From NCBI RefSeq assembly GCF_001578945.1, contig NZ_KQ969550.1:203423-259945 (forward strand): a DNA stretch of 56,523 bases, in the 5' to 3' direction. Each line of letters starts with the position of its first letter. Positions within the stretch are counted from its first letter, which is position 1. Of this stretch, positions 56,464 through 56,523 are shown in pieces. This stretch comes from Streptococcus oralis. GTDB lineage: Bacteria; Bacillota; Bacilli; Lactobacillales; Streptococcaceae. The notes under the pieces are model-generated. The model ran no database searches and was not told the origin of the DNA. It saw only the letters and a list, made by a program, of their open reading frames with translations. The position numbers were made by a program, and so were the translations under genes.

Positions 56464-56523
56464 ATGAGTTATCACCATTTTAGCATGGATGAGCGAGAAA
56501 GTATTCTGATTTACCATACACGA
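56464..56523 (+). mobile_element. Start of an IS30-family transposase, cut by the window edge
   Basis: The last 60 bases encode MSYHHFSMDERESILIYHTR, the start of streptococcal IS30-family transposases as I remember them. AAAGGAAATCTT precedes the ATG. Upstream, ACTCATAAGAT near 56407 is the inverse of ATCTTATGAGT at the start codon, so the leader can fold back over the ribosome-binding site, as is common for transposase mRNAs. The left inverted repeat cannot be fixed without the right end. Whether the element is intact is unknown. Confidence 0.78.

Overview
The window looks like a chromosomal segment of a mitis-group Streptococcus (S. mitis / S. oralis / S. pneumoniae relatives). I infer this from low-GC codon use, strong GGAGG ribosome-binding sites, pneumococcal-type BOX repeats, a fused FolB-FolK protein, PolC, CcpA and PTS-Man genes, and gene order matching what I remember of pneumococcal chromosomes. 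No database search was possible. Most genes lie on the minus strand, so the minus strand is probably the leading strand here.

Layout. 0-6.5 kb: rpmH, an aminotransferase, a small membrane protein, a universal stress protein, a HAD phosphatase fused to a MazG-like domain, type I asparaginase, and ccpA with a cre in its own promoter. 6.5-12 kb: a DUF960-type gene and the folate operon folP-folC-folE-folBK plus a membrane protein. folC carries a 3' frameshift, and a BOX element lies exactly at the folE stop codon. 12-18.3 kb: a CPBP protease, a purine permease, a Cof phosphatase, and the manLMN mannose PTS behind a promoter that contains a cre. 18.3-35.5 kb: a cation P-type ATPase, pepC, rsuA, a second BOX, a GlsB-like protein, pepS, a small unannotated ORF, polC, a GH1 6-phospho-beta-glucosidase, proS, and the envelope genes rseP-cdsA-uppS.

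35.6-50.8 kb: two cia-type small RNAs, one beside uppS and one upstream of ruvB, bracket an accessory block. Its main part is an ABC transporter with two tandem solute-binding proteins, co-oriented with two MtaA/UroD-family proteins that keep a full His-Cys...Cys zinc site and have a 67-residue membrane protein between them. I find this the most system-like, least explained unit. A luciferase-like monooxygenase, a frameshifted small membrane gene, a membrane-anchored HTH regulator, glmS behind NagR-like operators, an EamA protein, an orphan Gtf3-like glycosyltransferase and a decayed region follow. ruvB and a nucleotidyltransferase close the block. ruvB appears to be leaderless.

50.85-56.5 kb: a three-domain cytoplasmic flavoenzyme (FMN reductase + FMN-bind + fumarate-reductase-like) with a separate FMN-reductase paralogue sits divergent from an OFA-type carboxylate MFS transporter and an AraC regulator. 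This reads as a self-contained module for importing and reducing an unsaturated carboxylate. The window ends inside the start of an IS30-family transposase.
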